A stretch of 64,000 bases of DNA from Tubulanus polymorphus (taxonomy: Eukaryota > Nemertea > Palaeonemertea > Tubulaniformes > Tubulanidae), in contig NC_134028.1 of the NCBI RefSeq assembly GCF_964204645.1, positions 11,635,001 to 11,699,000 of the forward strand. The letters are read 5' to 3'. Each line of letters opens with the position of its first letter. Position 1 is the first letter of the stretch. The notes beneath the pieces are model-generated. The model had not been told where the DNA came from and ran no database searches. It worked only from the letters and a program-made list of their open reading frames with translations. A program made the position numbers and the translations under genes. This document shows, piece after piece, positions 36,797 to 47,031 of the stretch.

Positions 36797-37321
36797 TGTG
36801 CAAGTCTACTATTTTTATGTATAAGTGAGAAGTCATGTAATTCGCCGTATATCAATACGCCAGAACAATTATGGGGGCATCAGTGACTGTGACAAAGAGG
36901 GTGAAACACACATAGAATCAAGAGGTGACATTGGTGACAGTGACAATGAATGACACTACACCACTGATATGGCGATGTTTAATGGAATTAGATTTAATTC
37001 ATTTTTATCCAGCGCTTTGGAAATTATGAACTCCAAAAAATGAAAAGAAATACGTGTTGCAATATTTCTATTAAAAGCCCAAATTTTATTTACAAATCAC
37101 CAGTTCTATAAAAAGTCCATGTTTGCATTTACAATTATTCGTTTGATTAAACAGAAACCAAACAGATATTAACATTTTATTAACAACTAAAGAAATTATC
37201 TATTTACAACTATCCAAAATTCAAATAATCTAAATACTTGGTTAACAGTCAATCACCGTCAATTAAATAGAAATATTAATCACAAATTAAGAACACATTC
37301 ACATAGACCTACCAACCTTTA
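36797..37321. other. Left subterminal region of the Merlin-like element
   Basis: This non-coding 525 bp lies between the left terminal repeat and the end of the transposase gene. It contains the GTGAC-rich segment near 36926-36955 (GTGACATTGGTGACAGTGAC), which mirrors the minisatellite unit at the other end, and then AT-rich DNA that is probably the transposase 3' UTR. Confidence 0.5.
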
Positions 37322-38362
37322 TTATGGTACATTTATTTGATTTGATTTGTAAATTTTAGAAACGTCTTTCAAAAAATGCAAAAAGGGATCTTCATCCCCA
37401 ACACGACATCGCCACAAATAATGTCCAAGATACGAATCGAAATGGCCCTTCACTGTGCCATACTTCGGGAAATTCTTCTTAGCATGTAGCCATTGATTCT
37501 CTATGAGATTTGTACACGCGTTTGTATCCGGATCTACAAACGTGACACTATGATTAACGGTCAAATGCTCAAAACCGCGTTGATTTAGGCTGGAATACGC
37601 TTTCCAGCAATCGCTCATGATTGTTGTTCCCGGTAGTATCCACTTTTCGATTATCGGTATCAGTGTATCACTATCACGTTTATCGACACTGACCATAAAC
37701 ACATTCTTATTATTTCCTCTCTCAATGCCGCCGAAAACCCATTGCCCATCGACGCATCGTCCTCGGTTGAATTTCCGTTTTCCGAACTTGCTTTCATCGA
37801 TTTCCACTACTTTTCCTGGTCCGCCTATGGCTTTACAATTGTCAAAAACAACCAGTTCGCAAACTTCACGGAAAAAACTAGCCCAGTCGACAATTGTTTT
37901 GCTGGATAAGCCCATTTCAGTCTGTATAACGGTCTGCTGTACTCCGCGCGATAACCAATACGTTATTTCTAATATCTCTGCGATCGTTAAGTTAGATTTA
38001 GAAAACCAACTGTCGGCTCGAACCGACTTAAACCGTTGGTGCAACACACTATCAACACGTTTTCGGCAACTCCACCGCCATCCTTCACTCGCAGATTTTT
38101 TGCTGACGTCGAATGACAATTTCATTTCATCATTACAAACCGGACACTGACGTGAAGCTGCAATCAGATTACGATCCATTAACCAGTCAATAGTTCCACG
38201 TCTTGTATTCATGATTGTTCCAATTAATTCTTTATAGGTGATGACTTTTTTCTTATCGTCTCTCTCATAACTACAAGTCCAACTATCATCATTTTTCAAT
38301 TTTTTACTTTCTGGCGAAATCATGTTTGTAGTTCCAAAAATGAGCCTAGTGCCAAACTCCAT
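37322..38362 (-). CDS. Merlin / IS1595-type (ISXO2-like) DDE transposase
   Basis: The predicted enzyme cuts the element ends and joins them to target DNA in the nucleus. The intact frame gives 346 residues from ATG at 38362; a TTG nine bases upstream is less likely as start. A zinc-ribbon-like segment comes first (C-P-V-C near residue 73, SCRKR near 98), then a helix-turn-helix-like region (NLTIAEILEI...GLSSKTIVDW). The DDE core follows: D in VVEIDESKFGKRKFNRG (about 189), D in IMSDCWKAYSSL (about 251) and E in TNLIENQWLHAKK (about 288). These are the signature blocks of the ISXO2-like transposase domain. It is transcribed divergently from the ATPase gene. No frameshift or stop is present and no intron is needed. 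Confidence 0.92.
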   Translation of the reverse strand: MEFGTRLIFGTTNMISPESKKLKNDDSWTCSYERDDKKKVITYKELIGTIMNTRRGTIDWLMDRNLIAASRQCPVCNDEMKLSFDVSKKSASEGWRWSCRKRVDSVLHQRFKSVRADSWFSKSNLTIAEILEITYWLSRGVQQTVIQTEMGLSSKTIVDWASFFREVCELVVFDNCKAIGGPGKVVEIDESKFGKRKFNRGRCVDGQWVFGGIERGNNKNVFMVSVDKRDSDTLIPIIEKWILPGTTIMSDCWKAYSSLNQRGFEHLTVNHSVTFVDPDTNACTNLIENQWLHAKKNFPKYGTVKGHFDSYLGHYLWRCRVGDEDPFLHFLKDVSKIYKSNQINVP

Positions 38363-38935
38363 ATTAGCCAATTTTTAATTCGACCGTTCATAACCTTTCA
38401 TTTCGGCTCATTTCTATTGGCCAAACTTTGATAACAAAGTATTATGGAACAATGAACGGTAAACAGGTTAACCGCAAACAAATGTGGAAATATGATTACC
38501 ACTAGTACTTCTTCAGCTTCGTTGAACAATGCATTGATTTCGATTTCTTTATTGCTTGTATTCAATATACCATGCATTAACACATTTGTTAGTGGGCTGC
38601 AGCCGTTAGTACAGGGCCTGTAATTATCAAAACCACTAGTTTTAAAATCCTACCTCAATTACTAATTACCACTTTAATTTCGGTGTGACTATTTCCTGTC
38701 AAAGTTGCCTGTTTAGAATCTTGACCCAAGCAAATCGAATTAAGTACTAGCACTAAAACCCTAATTTGTCATTGTTTCTGCAATTGTTTACCGATACGTT
38801 GATAGTCAAGTTTCATTGACGCACTTAAATAGGCCTAACCATTTTCATTGGTTAATGAATTATTGAATAACTAACTGACCATATAAAATGGTCATAATTT
38901 GTTCAATAGTTCACAGTTACCTTACTTTCCACGCC
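38363..38935. promoter_or_regulatory. Shared divergent promoter region of the Merlin-like element
   Basis: These 573 bp separate the two divergent start codons. On the plus side a TATA box (TATAAAA, 38882-38888) lies about 50 bases before the ATPase start. That start has a strong Kozak context, ACGCCATGG at 38931-38939. No equally clear TATA box was seen for the transposase side. Confidence 0.6.
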
Positions 38936-40853
38936 ATGGCTAGTAAACGTTTTTCTAAAAGTAGTATCTTCAAACTATATCAGAGTGCATATAAGATCAA
39001 ATTCCAATGGGATTTAATATTACCTCCGGATGTGCTAGATCTGCTGAAATTATACGACAGAGCATACAATTGCAACTGTGATATTGCAATTCCGACGTTG
39101 TTAACGTGTATTGCGTCGATTGCTGGACCAAACACTCGTGTCAGTACAAAAGATGCCGGGTTCATCAGTCCTTTGAATAGCTACATGATGATAGTTGGTG
39201 ATCCTGGATGTGGCAAATCGAATTGTTTCGAGCGGATTATCGAACCGTTTTCGGATTACTATACCGATGCAAATGCAGGAAATAACTTCATTTTGGAGAC
39301 TTATTCTGTAGCCGGGGTACAGAAACACCAGGCTTTAAATTCTGGTTATGGACTTATCACGTCGGACGAAGGAGGTAGACTCCTCAAAGCTATTAACATA
39401 AAACAGAAAAATGGCGAAACTGAACGTGCGTTGCTTTGCAAAATGTGGGGAGGTCGGGGAGATACTTCAACTTTATCCAACGGACAAAGAGGATTCAATA
39501 AAACATCAATGTCGATGAACGTCATGGTTCAGGCCGAACCACTTTTAATGGAACTAGTGCAATTGTGTCGTGGGGACGGTTTTATAGACAGATTTACATT
39601 CTGTGTATGCAAACCCGAATTGCATCAACCTGAAGAAAACGTTAGAGCGCATCGCGAAGTGATGAACTCCCCCTTGAAAAACGGGTTCAAAAGCATTCTG
39701 CAGTCTGTGTATGAAGTACACCTGAACAATAAGGTGACATACACATTATCTGATGAAAGTGAGAATTTGTTTAACGAAATCAGGAAAGAATACATCGATT
39801 ACCTTCAACGCAGATACCACGAAAATATTGGTAAGTTGCTGAAACCATGGTTTTACCAATGGTCTTTAATCGTAAGGCTATGCATTCATTTTTACGTTTA
39901 TTTTCATATTTCAGAAGAAAACCAAGAACAGAACGGCGATATATACGTGGCATCGTCAAAGGATGCGACGCACATATTTCGGCTTGCTGCGTTACTGCAT
40001 ATATTCGTTGAGGCGATGATGCACACCATAAGGAGATCCGACAATAGATTCACCATTTCAGAAATTATTCCAATGCAACAAATGCAAGCTGCGAAAACAC
40101 TTTTCAGAACAATGCAGCACCAGAAAGCTATATTTCTCGAGGTATGCATTCCCCAAATCAAATTAATTTCATCACGTACGAAAAATGCATTGGCGCTAAT
40201 CACTGAGAACCAATTTACTGCTCAATGGGTCTTAATAAAAAGTTCATTGCCCACACAAATTATTAAACATTTACGACAATAATAACTACCGGTTAAACTA
40301 AATTATTTTTTCCATTTTGATTTACAGGCAGTGGAACATCACAATGCTGTAGATTCAATACACGCGCCTCGCGTGTCATCATTTCCGCAAAAGATATCGA
40401 AGGCTTTGCTTTCGTCACAAGGACCCGTCACATCTGTACGCAACATTCACAGAGTTGTGAAAAGCTGTCTAGCAGAACAAGTTAAAGGTAATTATTATTG
40501 TTAGTACTAGTCAAACGTTTTATAGCTTCATTTTGCTGTTATTTTGGGCCGTCATTGACGCTGCCATAATCGATGAGCCTCATAATCCTCTTTTACTATC
40601 AGTTTCTAATTACTGAAACTTTATTTCAGGCGAATTACTGCAGTTGACCGAACGAGGATTCGGCCGAATTTACATTCTTGGAAGATCAGTATTCTTCATG
40701 AAACCGCATCCGGACACCGTGCAACTTCCTGAATATGACGATATTTTCAATTCTGGAATCGACATTCAGCATTACAGTGAAAATTTCTCAAAGGATTGTT
40801 TACCTGAATTTATTACGCATTTACCAAAACATTACCAGCATGAACTATTGTAA
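38936..40853 (+). CDS. DUF3987-like P-loop ATPase, three exons, 529 aa
   Basis: Exons: 38936-40141, 40328-40487 and 40630-40853, with GTATGC and GTAATT donors and TTTACAG and ATTTCAG acceptors. Joined phases are exact (402 codons; 53 codons plus one base; remainder) and end at TAA, giving 529 residues without a lesion. The start is the Kozak-type ATG at 38936, not the earlier ATG at 38888, which overlaps the TATA box. Walker A GDPGCGKS is at about residues 88-95 and a Walker-B-like LITSDE near 140-145. GDGFIDRF resembles the sensor/arginine-finger block of DUF3987, a helicase/primase-associated ATPase family best known from phages and bacterial mobile DNA. The C-terminal exons look like a winged-helix domain. 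The role is not known; assisting transposition or replication of the element is inference. Confidence 0.85.
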
Positions 40854-41177
40854 TTACATCTATCGGCCCCATTTATACTATACCCCATTGTGAATAATAT
40901 TATACCTTATTCATACCATAAGAAACTTACTTGAATAGCGATTAATAGTTATCACATTGTCACTTTTGAAAAATTTTTCAATGTAAATATATTCGATTGG
41001 AATAAATAATTGAGTCCTAATAGTGATTAACAATTATCACATTTTCACTTTTAAAAACTCATATGGCTGGCTGTTTTCTAGACATTTCTGCATGGTTTTC
41101 TTGGATGCAACTCAACCATTTTGGGGGGAGGGATGCGGAGCTGGAAAAATATCCCCGGAGATGTATCCTAGAGAGGT

Positions 41178-41395
41178 CACTGTCCCCGATGTCACTCTAT
41201 GTCACTGTCCCCGATGTCACTCTATGTCACTGTCCCACCCGATGTCACTCTATGTCACTGTCCCCGATGTCACTCTATGTCACTGTCCCCGATGTCACTC
41301 TATGTCACTGTCCCCGATGTCACCCTATGTCACTGTCCCCGATGTCACTCTATGTCACTGTCCCCCATGTCACCCGATGTCACTGTCCCCATTGT
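41178..41395 (+). repeat. 25-bp minisatellite (TGTCCCCGATGTCACTCTAT...)
   Basis: About eight copies of a 25-base unit, TGTCCCCGATGTCACTCTAT plus GTCAC, with a few variants. The unit is not a multiple of three, so overlapping open frames in this region only reflect absence of stops and are not genes. It lies 80-330 bases inside the right end of the Merlin-like element, a position typical of transposase-binding subterminal repeats. Confidence 0.85.
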
Positions 41396-41478
41396 CAATG
41401 TCATAAAATGTCAGAAAAAGTAGTTCCACATTTGAGTAAGAGAGTGAGAATACGTTACATATTTATATATTCTCAATT

Positions 41479-41506
41479 GCTGTGTAAGGGATAGTAAAGG
41501 TGCACC
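41479..41506 (-). repeat. Right terminal inverted repeat of the Merlin-like element
   Basis: Read on the minus strand it starts GGTGCACCTTTACTAT and ends CCTTACACAGC. The GCTGCAGT copy of the target duplication follows directly. Confidence 0.85.
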
Positions 41507-41745
41507 GCTGCAGTCGCTCCCTTCCTTAAAAATAGGCCTATCTTAAAAATGCATTAACTGTTAAAGAGTGACATACCACGAGAAAAAAAAGAACAGCGAA
41601 AGAGAAAATAATCAAAAAGTTAGCTTACTTTTCCTAGTGACTTCCATTTTGAATGTTTGCCTCACGCCACCTATATGAAGGGTAACCGCTAAACACCGAA
41701 TCGCAGATAGGCCGAATTATGGAAGACCTAAGATTACATTCTGTA

Positions 41746-42399
41746 TGGAAGCCCTGAGACGACACGTTGGGTTCATGAGTTCCCCAGTTCATAACTTCCA
41801 GAGTTTATGATATTTCGGGTTTATTTGGGCATGTACAACACTATGAAATTATGCGACATGAAGAATCCTATTATAAGGATATTAAATCCGTTTACGTCAT
41901 CAATTAACTACAAAAATGATGTCCCGCATCAACCAAGACTGGTTGACTGTGTCCAATTCTGCACTGGCAGTCAACTGAAGTCGACCGGCAACCAGTCTAT
42001 CATCAGCATCTGCATTCTTGATGGTTTATAGAAAATAAATAGATGTTTAGAAATTTATAATAGCATTTGTTTTCTTTTTCGTCATTAAAACCCGAGCAGA
42101 CACATCGAGAGTCACCAGATATTAGGAGTCACCCTCTTCACTAGCCCGCGCACAAAAAATCGGAGCCACCCGAGCTACCTGCTAGAGGAGGAACGGAGGC
42201 GCCCTTCAACATGCCATTAATCGCTGGTTATTCAGTGTCGTCTGAGCCTGAGACGTGGGTCTTTGATAGAGCATCGCGTTTACATTCGACGTTTTGCTAT
42301 CGCAGGCTTTTTTGTCATTAGACGAACTCATGAACTTGAGAACTACGGAAATTGTGAACTCGGAACTCATGAACTCAAGATGTCGTCTCAGGGCTTCCA
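41746..42399. mobile_element. Tc1/mariner-like MITE, 654 bp, TA duplication
   Basis: The inverted terminal repeats start TGGAAGCCCTGAGACGACA and continue imperfectly through TTCATGAGTTCC. They are flanked by TA on both sides (41744-41745, 42400-42401). No transposase frame is present. Confidence 0.75.
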
Positions 42400-42414
42400 T
42401 AAATCTCATCTTCA

Positions 42415-42475
42415 CCCGTCAAGGGATTCGAACCCACTACGCTCCCAATCAATCGCTTGCCGGTTCAGACTGAAT
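42415..42475 (-). other. tRNA-like SINE head candidate
   Basis: On the minus strand GGGTTCGAATCCC (around 42422-42434) matches the polymerase III B-box. It is preceded by AGCGTAGTGG and, about 35 bases upstream, by a loose A-box-like segment. A full tRNA fold was not obtained. It is probably a SINE remnant next to the MITE. Confidence 0.35.
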
Positions 42476-43256
42476 GGAAGATTGTTTGGATGAACCGGAA
42501 CCGAATTTCCAATTATGTACTTCGATTTAAAAATATTCTGTTAACTCGACCGCCGATCACACATCTATATCTGTACTTCGATTTCCGATTTCAAAATCAA
42601 ACCCCCTGTTTCGCTCCCGGCAGGTGTGTGGGTCTGTAAGGGACACTCAATCGAAAAATCAAACAAAATTTTCCAGCCAAATAAATAAATAATGGGGACA
42701 ATCCCTGTGTGCAACATATAGCAGGCTGATGATGATCCACCAGTCAATAAAATACTTGATCATTGAGAAAGCTGTTCCCCGAACCCCTTGACCCCACGAG
42801 TCGTTGGAGTCGTTACTAGCCGACCAGAATCCGGTCGTACCAATTACAGCGCTTGTAACAAACCGTCAGTAGACTTCTGTTGGTTTCCCGTTAAATTGAC
42901 CAATCAGCGAACGTTTTACCGAACAAGGAAGTATTTCGCAAATCGATATATGACGTCACGCGCAACAGCGCCAGTAATGAAACCACGCTTCGTGAGGCCA
43001 GTATTAGGAAAGTTATATTCATTCAATAATTTATGAGTAACAGCAGCTGTAGGTTTAGAGCAAATTCATAGTTCCTGGTATCGTTGATAAACTCAGTTTG
43101 AACCGAACTAATTCAGCCGTGAAAACCATTCAGTTTTGGGTCGCCAGTTCTCCATAAATCATTGTTTTAATATCAGATCAGCATATGGTTTTCACATTAG
43201 TTTCAGTTGCTACCAGGGACTATAATCACTGAATTAATAAATTTAAACAGTTGCTG

Positions 43257-43480
43257 TTATCATAAAAGGGAATTCATATAGTTGGTGCTCGCGCGACGTG
43301 GCAGTTTCGTGGCAGTTTCGCGAGTGCCTATATAAGGGAGGTCCCTAAAACAGAGAGACACAGAAAGAGAGGGAGAGACAGAAAGATAGAGAACATCGGA
43401 ACTGGAACAGCCATAAGCAGTAGAAAAATAAAAGCGTAATATCAACTGGAGAAGAGTCTTTCCAACTTTCCATTTACTAT
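43257..43480 (+). mobile_element. LTR-like segment (solo or truncated)
   Basis: The segment begins TGTTATCATAAAAGGG, has a TATA box (TATATAAG at 43329) and an A/G-rich leader, AATAAA at 43427, and ends TTACTATCA near 43478. GGCTGGTGGAAGCGAG follows and could be a primer-binding site. The layout fits an LTR, but no partner LTR or coding region was seen and the boundaries are uncertain. Confidence 0.35.
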
Positions 43481-43738
43481 CACCAGGGGGCTGGTGGAAG
43501 CGAGTTCGGGAGTGATACCAGACCCCTGGCAAGCGAGGATGATAATTCTGAGTTCATCAATTCACGAGAGTAATAGGGATAATAGGCTTTCAAGCCAAAG
43601 GTCGAACGGTCGAGCTCGTAAAAAATGAAAAACATGAAAATAATAACAATTTCTACTTGAATTACTCGCGAAACTCATAAAAAATGAAAAATAATTCTCG
43701 CACACTCGAATTTATTTTTCATTTTCTACTCGCTAGAA

Positions 43739-43950
43739 AAAGTGTGAGTGAAATAATTCATATTTTAACAGATTTCGAGTAAAAATATAAGTAAAATAAA
43801 TGGATAACTAAACGAATATAAAAGTGTGAGTAAAGTGTGAGTGAAATAGTTTATATTTTAAACATATTTCAATATTTATATTTGTATGAGTTAGATTTTT
43901 AAACATTAAAAGTGTGAGTAAAGTGTGAGTGAAATAATTCATATTTAGAA
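43739..43950 (+). repeat. GTGTGAGT direct repeats at the virus-like element's left edge
   Basis: AAGTGTGAGTGAAATAATTC and close variants occur at about 43739, 43837 and 43919. The last two are each preceded by AAAAGTGTGAGT. All lie upstream of the first gene at 43971. They could be terminal or promoter repeats; the function is not known. Confidence 0.6.
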
Positions 43951-43970
43951 CCGTGAACATTTATATTTGA

Positions 43971-44621
43971 ATGAGTTTTAATAAAAATTTTGTTATGAAA
44001 ATGAAGAAAGAAGAAGAAGAACCCAACTTTAAAATCGAAATCAATGAAACCAATAAATCATTTTCACAGTTTAACATTAAAAATTATATTTCAGCAACAA
44101 ATTTAGTGTCCGCAAGGCATTATAAAATTGAAAATATTACTATAATTAATCAAATATTATCAAATGAAACATATTTAATTACTAAACTAGTAGATACCTT
44201 TGATAATGGCATTAAAAATCCTAAAATGTTCAATACAGTTTTTAATTTTAAAGGAACTTTAGATGAAAACATAATTAATATTCTTAAAACTCCTTTAAAT
44301 GAAAGAAATGATGATATAATACTTTCAAAAGATTACAATGATTTGATTAACTTAAGAATTGAAAAAAGACAATTATATTATTTCAATTTTGATAATAAAC
44401 AAATTATCTATAATGAAAATTCATCAAATATTGGTATTCAATGTGAATTAGATAATGAAAAATCATTTAAAGATATTGCAGTTCAATGTAATTTAGATGA
44501 TGAATTTAGAAAATTCAATCCTAATGAAAAAGTGCATTGTTATTGCGGAGGTAAATATTTAAAATCACATAAATCAAAGCATTATGAAACAATTAAACAT
44601 AAAAACTGGCGTAAAGAGTAA
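43971..44621 (+). CDS. Virus-like element protein with C-terminal CCHH finger, 216 aa
   Basis: An intact AT-rich frame starts at ATG 43971; this start lacks the TAAATG motif. The N-terminal half is acidic and not recognised. The C-terminus contains HCYCGGKYLKSHKSKHYETIKH, split here as C-x-C-G-G-x-Y and H-x4-H, a small zinc finger of the kind often found in large DNA virus proteins. It is the leftmost gene and is transcribed toward the minisatellite. DNA binding is possible but is inferred only from the finger. Confidence 0.65.
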   Translation: MSFNKNFVMKMKKEEEEPNFKIEINETNKSFSQFNIKNYISATNLVSARHYKIENITIINQILSNETYLITKLVDTFDNGIKNPKMFNTVFNFKGTLDENIINILKTPLNERNDDIILSKDYNDLINLRIEKRQLYYFNFDNKQIIYNENSSNIGIQCELDNEKSFKDIAVQCNLDDEFRKFNPNEKVHCYCGGKYLKSHKSKHYETIKHKNWRKE

Positions 44622-44673
44622 CAATTCTACATTATAATTATTGAATTGAGTTAAATGATTTAAATATCTAATA

Positions 44674-45999
44674 GACTGTTGAAATGATAAATTGTTTGAC
44701 AGTTGAAATGATAAATTGTTTGACAGTTGAAATGATAAATTGTTTGACAATTGAAATGATAAATTGTTTGACAATTGAAATGATAAATTGTTTGACAGTT
44801 GAAATGATAAATTGTTTGACAGTTGAAATGATAAATTGTTCGACAGTTGAAATGATAAATTGTTTGACAGTTGAAATGATAAATTGTTTGACAGTTGAAA
44901 TGATAAATTGTTCGACTGTTGAAATGATAAATTGTTTGACAGTTGAAATGATAAATTGTTTGACAGTTGAAATGATAAATTGTTTGACAGTTGAAATGAT
45001 AAATTGTTTGACAGTTGAAATGTTAAATTGTTTGACAGTTGAAATGATAAATTGTTTGACAGTTGAAATGTTAAATTGTTTGACAGTTGAAATGATAAAT
45101 TGTTTGACAGTTGAAATGATAAATTGTTTGACAGTTGAAATGATAAATTGTTTGGCAGTTGAAATGATAAGACAGCTGAAATGATAAATTGTTTGAAAGT
45201 TGAAATGATAAATTGTTTGACAGTTGAAATGATAAATTGTTTGACAGCTGAAATGATAAATTGTTTGACAGTTGAAATGATAAATTGTTTGACAGTTGAA
45301 ATGATAAATTGTTTGACAGTTGAAATGATAAATTGTTTGACAGTTGAAATGATAAATTGTTTGACAGTTGAAATGATAAGACAGCTGAAATGATAAATTG
45401 TTTGACAGTTGAAATGATAAATTGTTTGACAGCTGAAATGATAAATTGTTTGACAGTTGAAATGATAAATTGTTTGACAGTTGAAATGATAAATTGTTTG
45501 ACAGTTGAAATGTTAAATTGTTTGACAGTTGAAATGATAAATTGTTTGACAGTTGAAATGATAAATTGTTTGACAGTTGAAATGATAAATTGTTCGACTG
45601 TTGAAATGATAAATTGTTTGACAGTTGAAATGATAAATTGTTTGACAGTTGAAATGATAAATTGTTTGACAGTTGAAATGATAAATTGTTTGACAGTTGA
45701 AATGATAAATTGTTTGACAGTTGAAATGATAAATTGTTTAACAGTTGAAATGATAAATTGTTTGACAGTTGAAATTTAAATTGTTTGACAGTTGAAATGA
45801 TAATTGTTTGACAGTTGAAATGATAAATTGTTTGGCAGTTGAAATGATAAATTGTTTGACAGTTGAAATGATAAATTGTTCGACTGTTGAAATGATAAGA
45901 CAGTTGAAATGATAAATTGTTTAACAGTTGAAATGTTAAATTGTTTGGCAGTTGAAATGATAAATTGTTTGGCAGTTGAAATGATAAGACAGCTGAAAT
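44674..45999 (+). repeat. 24-bp minisatellite, about 55 copies
   Basis: The unit is GAAATGATAAATTGTTTGAC plus AGTT. A few copies are changed (TTCGAC, GACAGCTG) or shortened (AAATGATAAGACAGCTG at about 45165, 45375, 45893 and 45985). The unit is a multiple of three, so one frame on each strand stays open for long stretches (MINCLTVE on plus, NNLSFQLS on minus). The shortened units break these frames, and every unit repeats its own ATG, so a protein is unlikely. It lies between two virus-like genes and may act in replication or as a spacer. Confidence 0.9.
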
Positions 46000-46013
46000 T
46001 TTCTCCTAAATAA

Positions 46014-46232
46014 ATGGATGGTTTCATCCCAACTGGGAAAGGTGATTTGAAACATTATTTAGTAGCAGGTGGATTAATATTGGCTGCGCTTTTCTTTTAT
46101 TATGAAAATATCAGTAAGGATTTGATTAATGAAAATATAGAATTGAGCAAGAAATTAAAGAAGTTAAATGGAAACAATCACAGAAATAAAAAGAATAAAA
46201 AAGTTAATGATTTAAATGATTTGGAGGATTAA
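46014..46232 (+). CDS. Small membrane protein of the virus-like element, 72 aa
   Basis: The start has the family context AAATAAATGG directly after the minisatellite. A single hydrophobic helix, LVAGGLILAALFFYYEN, is followed by a lysine-rich charged tail (KLKKLNGNNHRNKKNKK). It is probably a virion or host-membrane component; no family was recognised. Confidence 0.65.
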   Translation: MDGFIPTGKGDLKHYLVAGGLILAALFFYYENISKDLINENIELSKKLKKLNGNNHRNKKNKKVNDLNDLED

Positions 46233-46279
46233 AACAACATCTTTTAATTTAATTTATTCTATATATTTTGTCTATAAAA

Positions 46280-46585
46280 ATGAGTGAAAATAAGTTATTA
46301 GAAATATTACATCTAATATATAAAAATCAACAGAATATTAAATCAATTATTATGATTTCAGGTTTATTTTCATTCTCAGTTTATACTATAAAACAGTTGT
46401 TAGAATTCTATGATTGCTGTAAAATTAGATACACTGAATTAATAGAAAATATGAATTATATTTCAGATAGATTAAATAATATTAAATGCTGTGAAATATG
46501 CAGGAAAAGATATAAAAATAAAAAGAGTTTGAGTAATCACATGTATATTCATGAACTTGATGAAAAATTATATGAATCAAAATAA
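46280..46585 (+). CDS. Membrane-anchored C2H2 zinc-finger protein, ~101 aa
   Basis: The start is ATG 46280 (MSENKLLEIL). An in-frame TTG twelve bases upstream is less likely. A hydrophobic helix (SIIMISGLFSFSVYTI) is followed by a C-terminal finger, CEICRKRYKNKKSLSNHMYI with a second H nearby (C-x2-C-x12-H-x3-H). It is intact. Function unknown. Confidence 0.65.
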   Translation: MSENKLLEILHLIYKNQQNIKSIIMISGLFSFSVYTIKQLLEFYDCCKIRYTELIENMNYISDRLNNIKCCEICRKRYKNKKSLSNHMYIHELDEKLYESK

Positions 46586-46689
46586 GAAATCGACTGTTAA
46601 ATTAGCTGAAAATATAAAATATATTAGTTGAAATGTATGAAAATGAGTAAATTATATTTACGTTAAAAAAGGAGGGTTGAGGTATCAAT

Positions 46690-46770
46690 GTATTAAATAC
46701 GTATTAAATACGTATCAAATACGTATTAAATACGTATCAAATACGTATTAATGGTATTAAATACATATTA
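46690..46770 (+). repeat. TACGTATT palindromic direct-repeat array
   Basis: About seven tandem copies of an 11-base unit, AAATACGTATT or AAATACGTATC. It lies in the 490-bp gap between the convergent plus and minus gene blocks. Iterons of this kind may mark an origin or a protein-binding site; that is inference. Confidence 0.75.
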
Positions 46771-47031
46771 TGCTTTATTTCTGAAAATGAAGTAACAGAA
46801 GTAATTTATGTTTTAATTCATTCAAGTATGATATTGTAAATTCTTTACATTTGACTGGGATAATACAATATTAGTGAGTGATATTAGTTAGTTGGCTTAT
46901 TCAGTAAGAGAAACAATGAAATAATACAAGAGTGATACTAACAGTAAAAGTTATTGAATTTCTTGTTAAATCAATTTGAATTCTAGTCAATTCTTGTCAA
47001 CCAATAGCGTGAATAGAAATCAAAAAGATTT

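Larger units (their letters stand above)
36769..41506. mobile_element. Merlin-like DNA transposon carrying transposase and a DUF3987-like ATPase gene
   Basis: The element is 4738 bp. An exact 8-bp target duplication, GCTGCAGT, lies at 36761-36768 and 41507-41514. The 28-bp ends are inverted repeats with 22 matches (GG.....CTTTACTAT.CCTTACACAGC). Inside are two divergent intact genes: an IS1595/ISXO2-type transposase (minus) and a three-exon P-loop ATPase (plus). A 25-bp minisatellite lies near the right end. The left subterminal region near 36926 has GTGACATTGGTGACAGTGAC, an inverted relative of the minisatellite unit. Known Merlin elements have a transposase only, so the second gene is unexpected. 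Both genes are open, so the copy may be young. Confidence 0.85.

Noticed and set aside
37322-38362. Bacterial contamination because the transposase is of IS1595/ISXO2 type
   Set aside because: It lies within an element that also carries a gene with two spliceosomal introns, and Merlin transposases of animals belong to this same superfamily.
38888-38935. Upstream ATG at 38888 as start of the ATPase
   Set aside because: It overlaps the TATA box and precedes the expected transcription start; ATG 38936 has a strong Kozak context.
41023-41494. Three overlapping open frames rich in MSLSP and CHCPRCH as cysteine-rich proteins
   Set aside because: All come from the 25-bp minisatellite read in different frames; the unit is not a multiple of three and no start or splice context supports them.
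44684-45779. Three plus-strand open frames of repeated MINCLTVE as real proteins
   Set aside because: They arise from a 24-bp tandem repeat whose unit is a multiple of three. Each unit has its own ATG, the opposite strand is open as well, and shortened units end the frames. It is better called a minisatellite.
44674-45999. CRISPR array
   Set aside because: Units abut with no unique spacers, there are no cas genes, and the context is eukaryotic.
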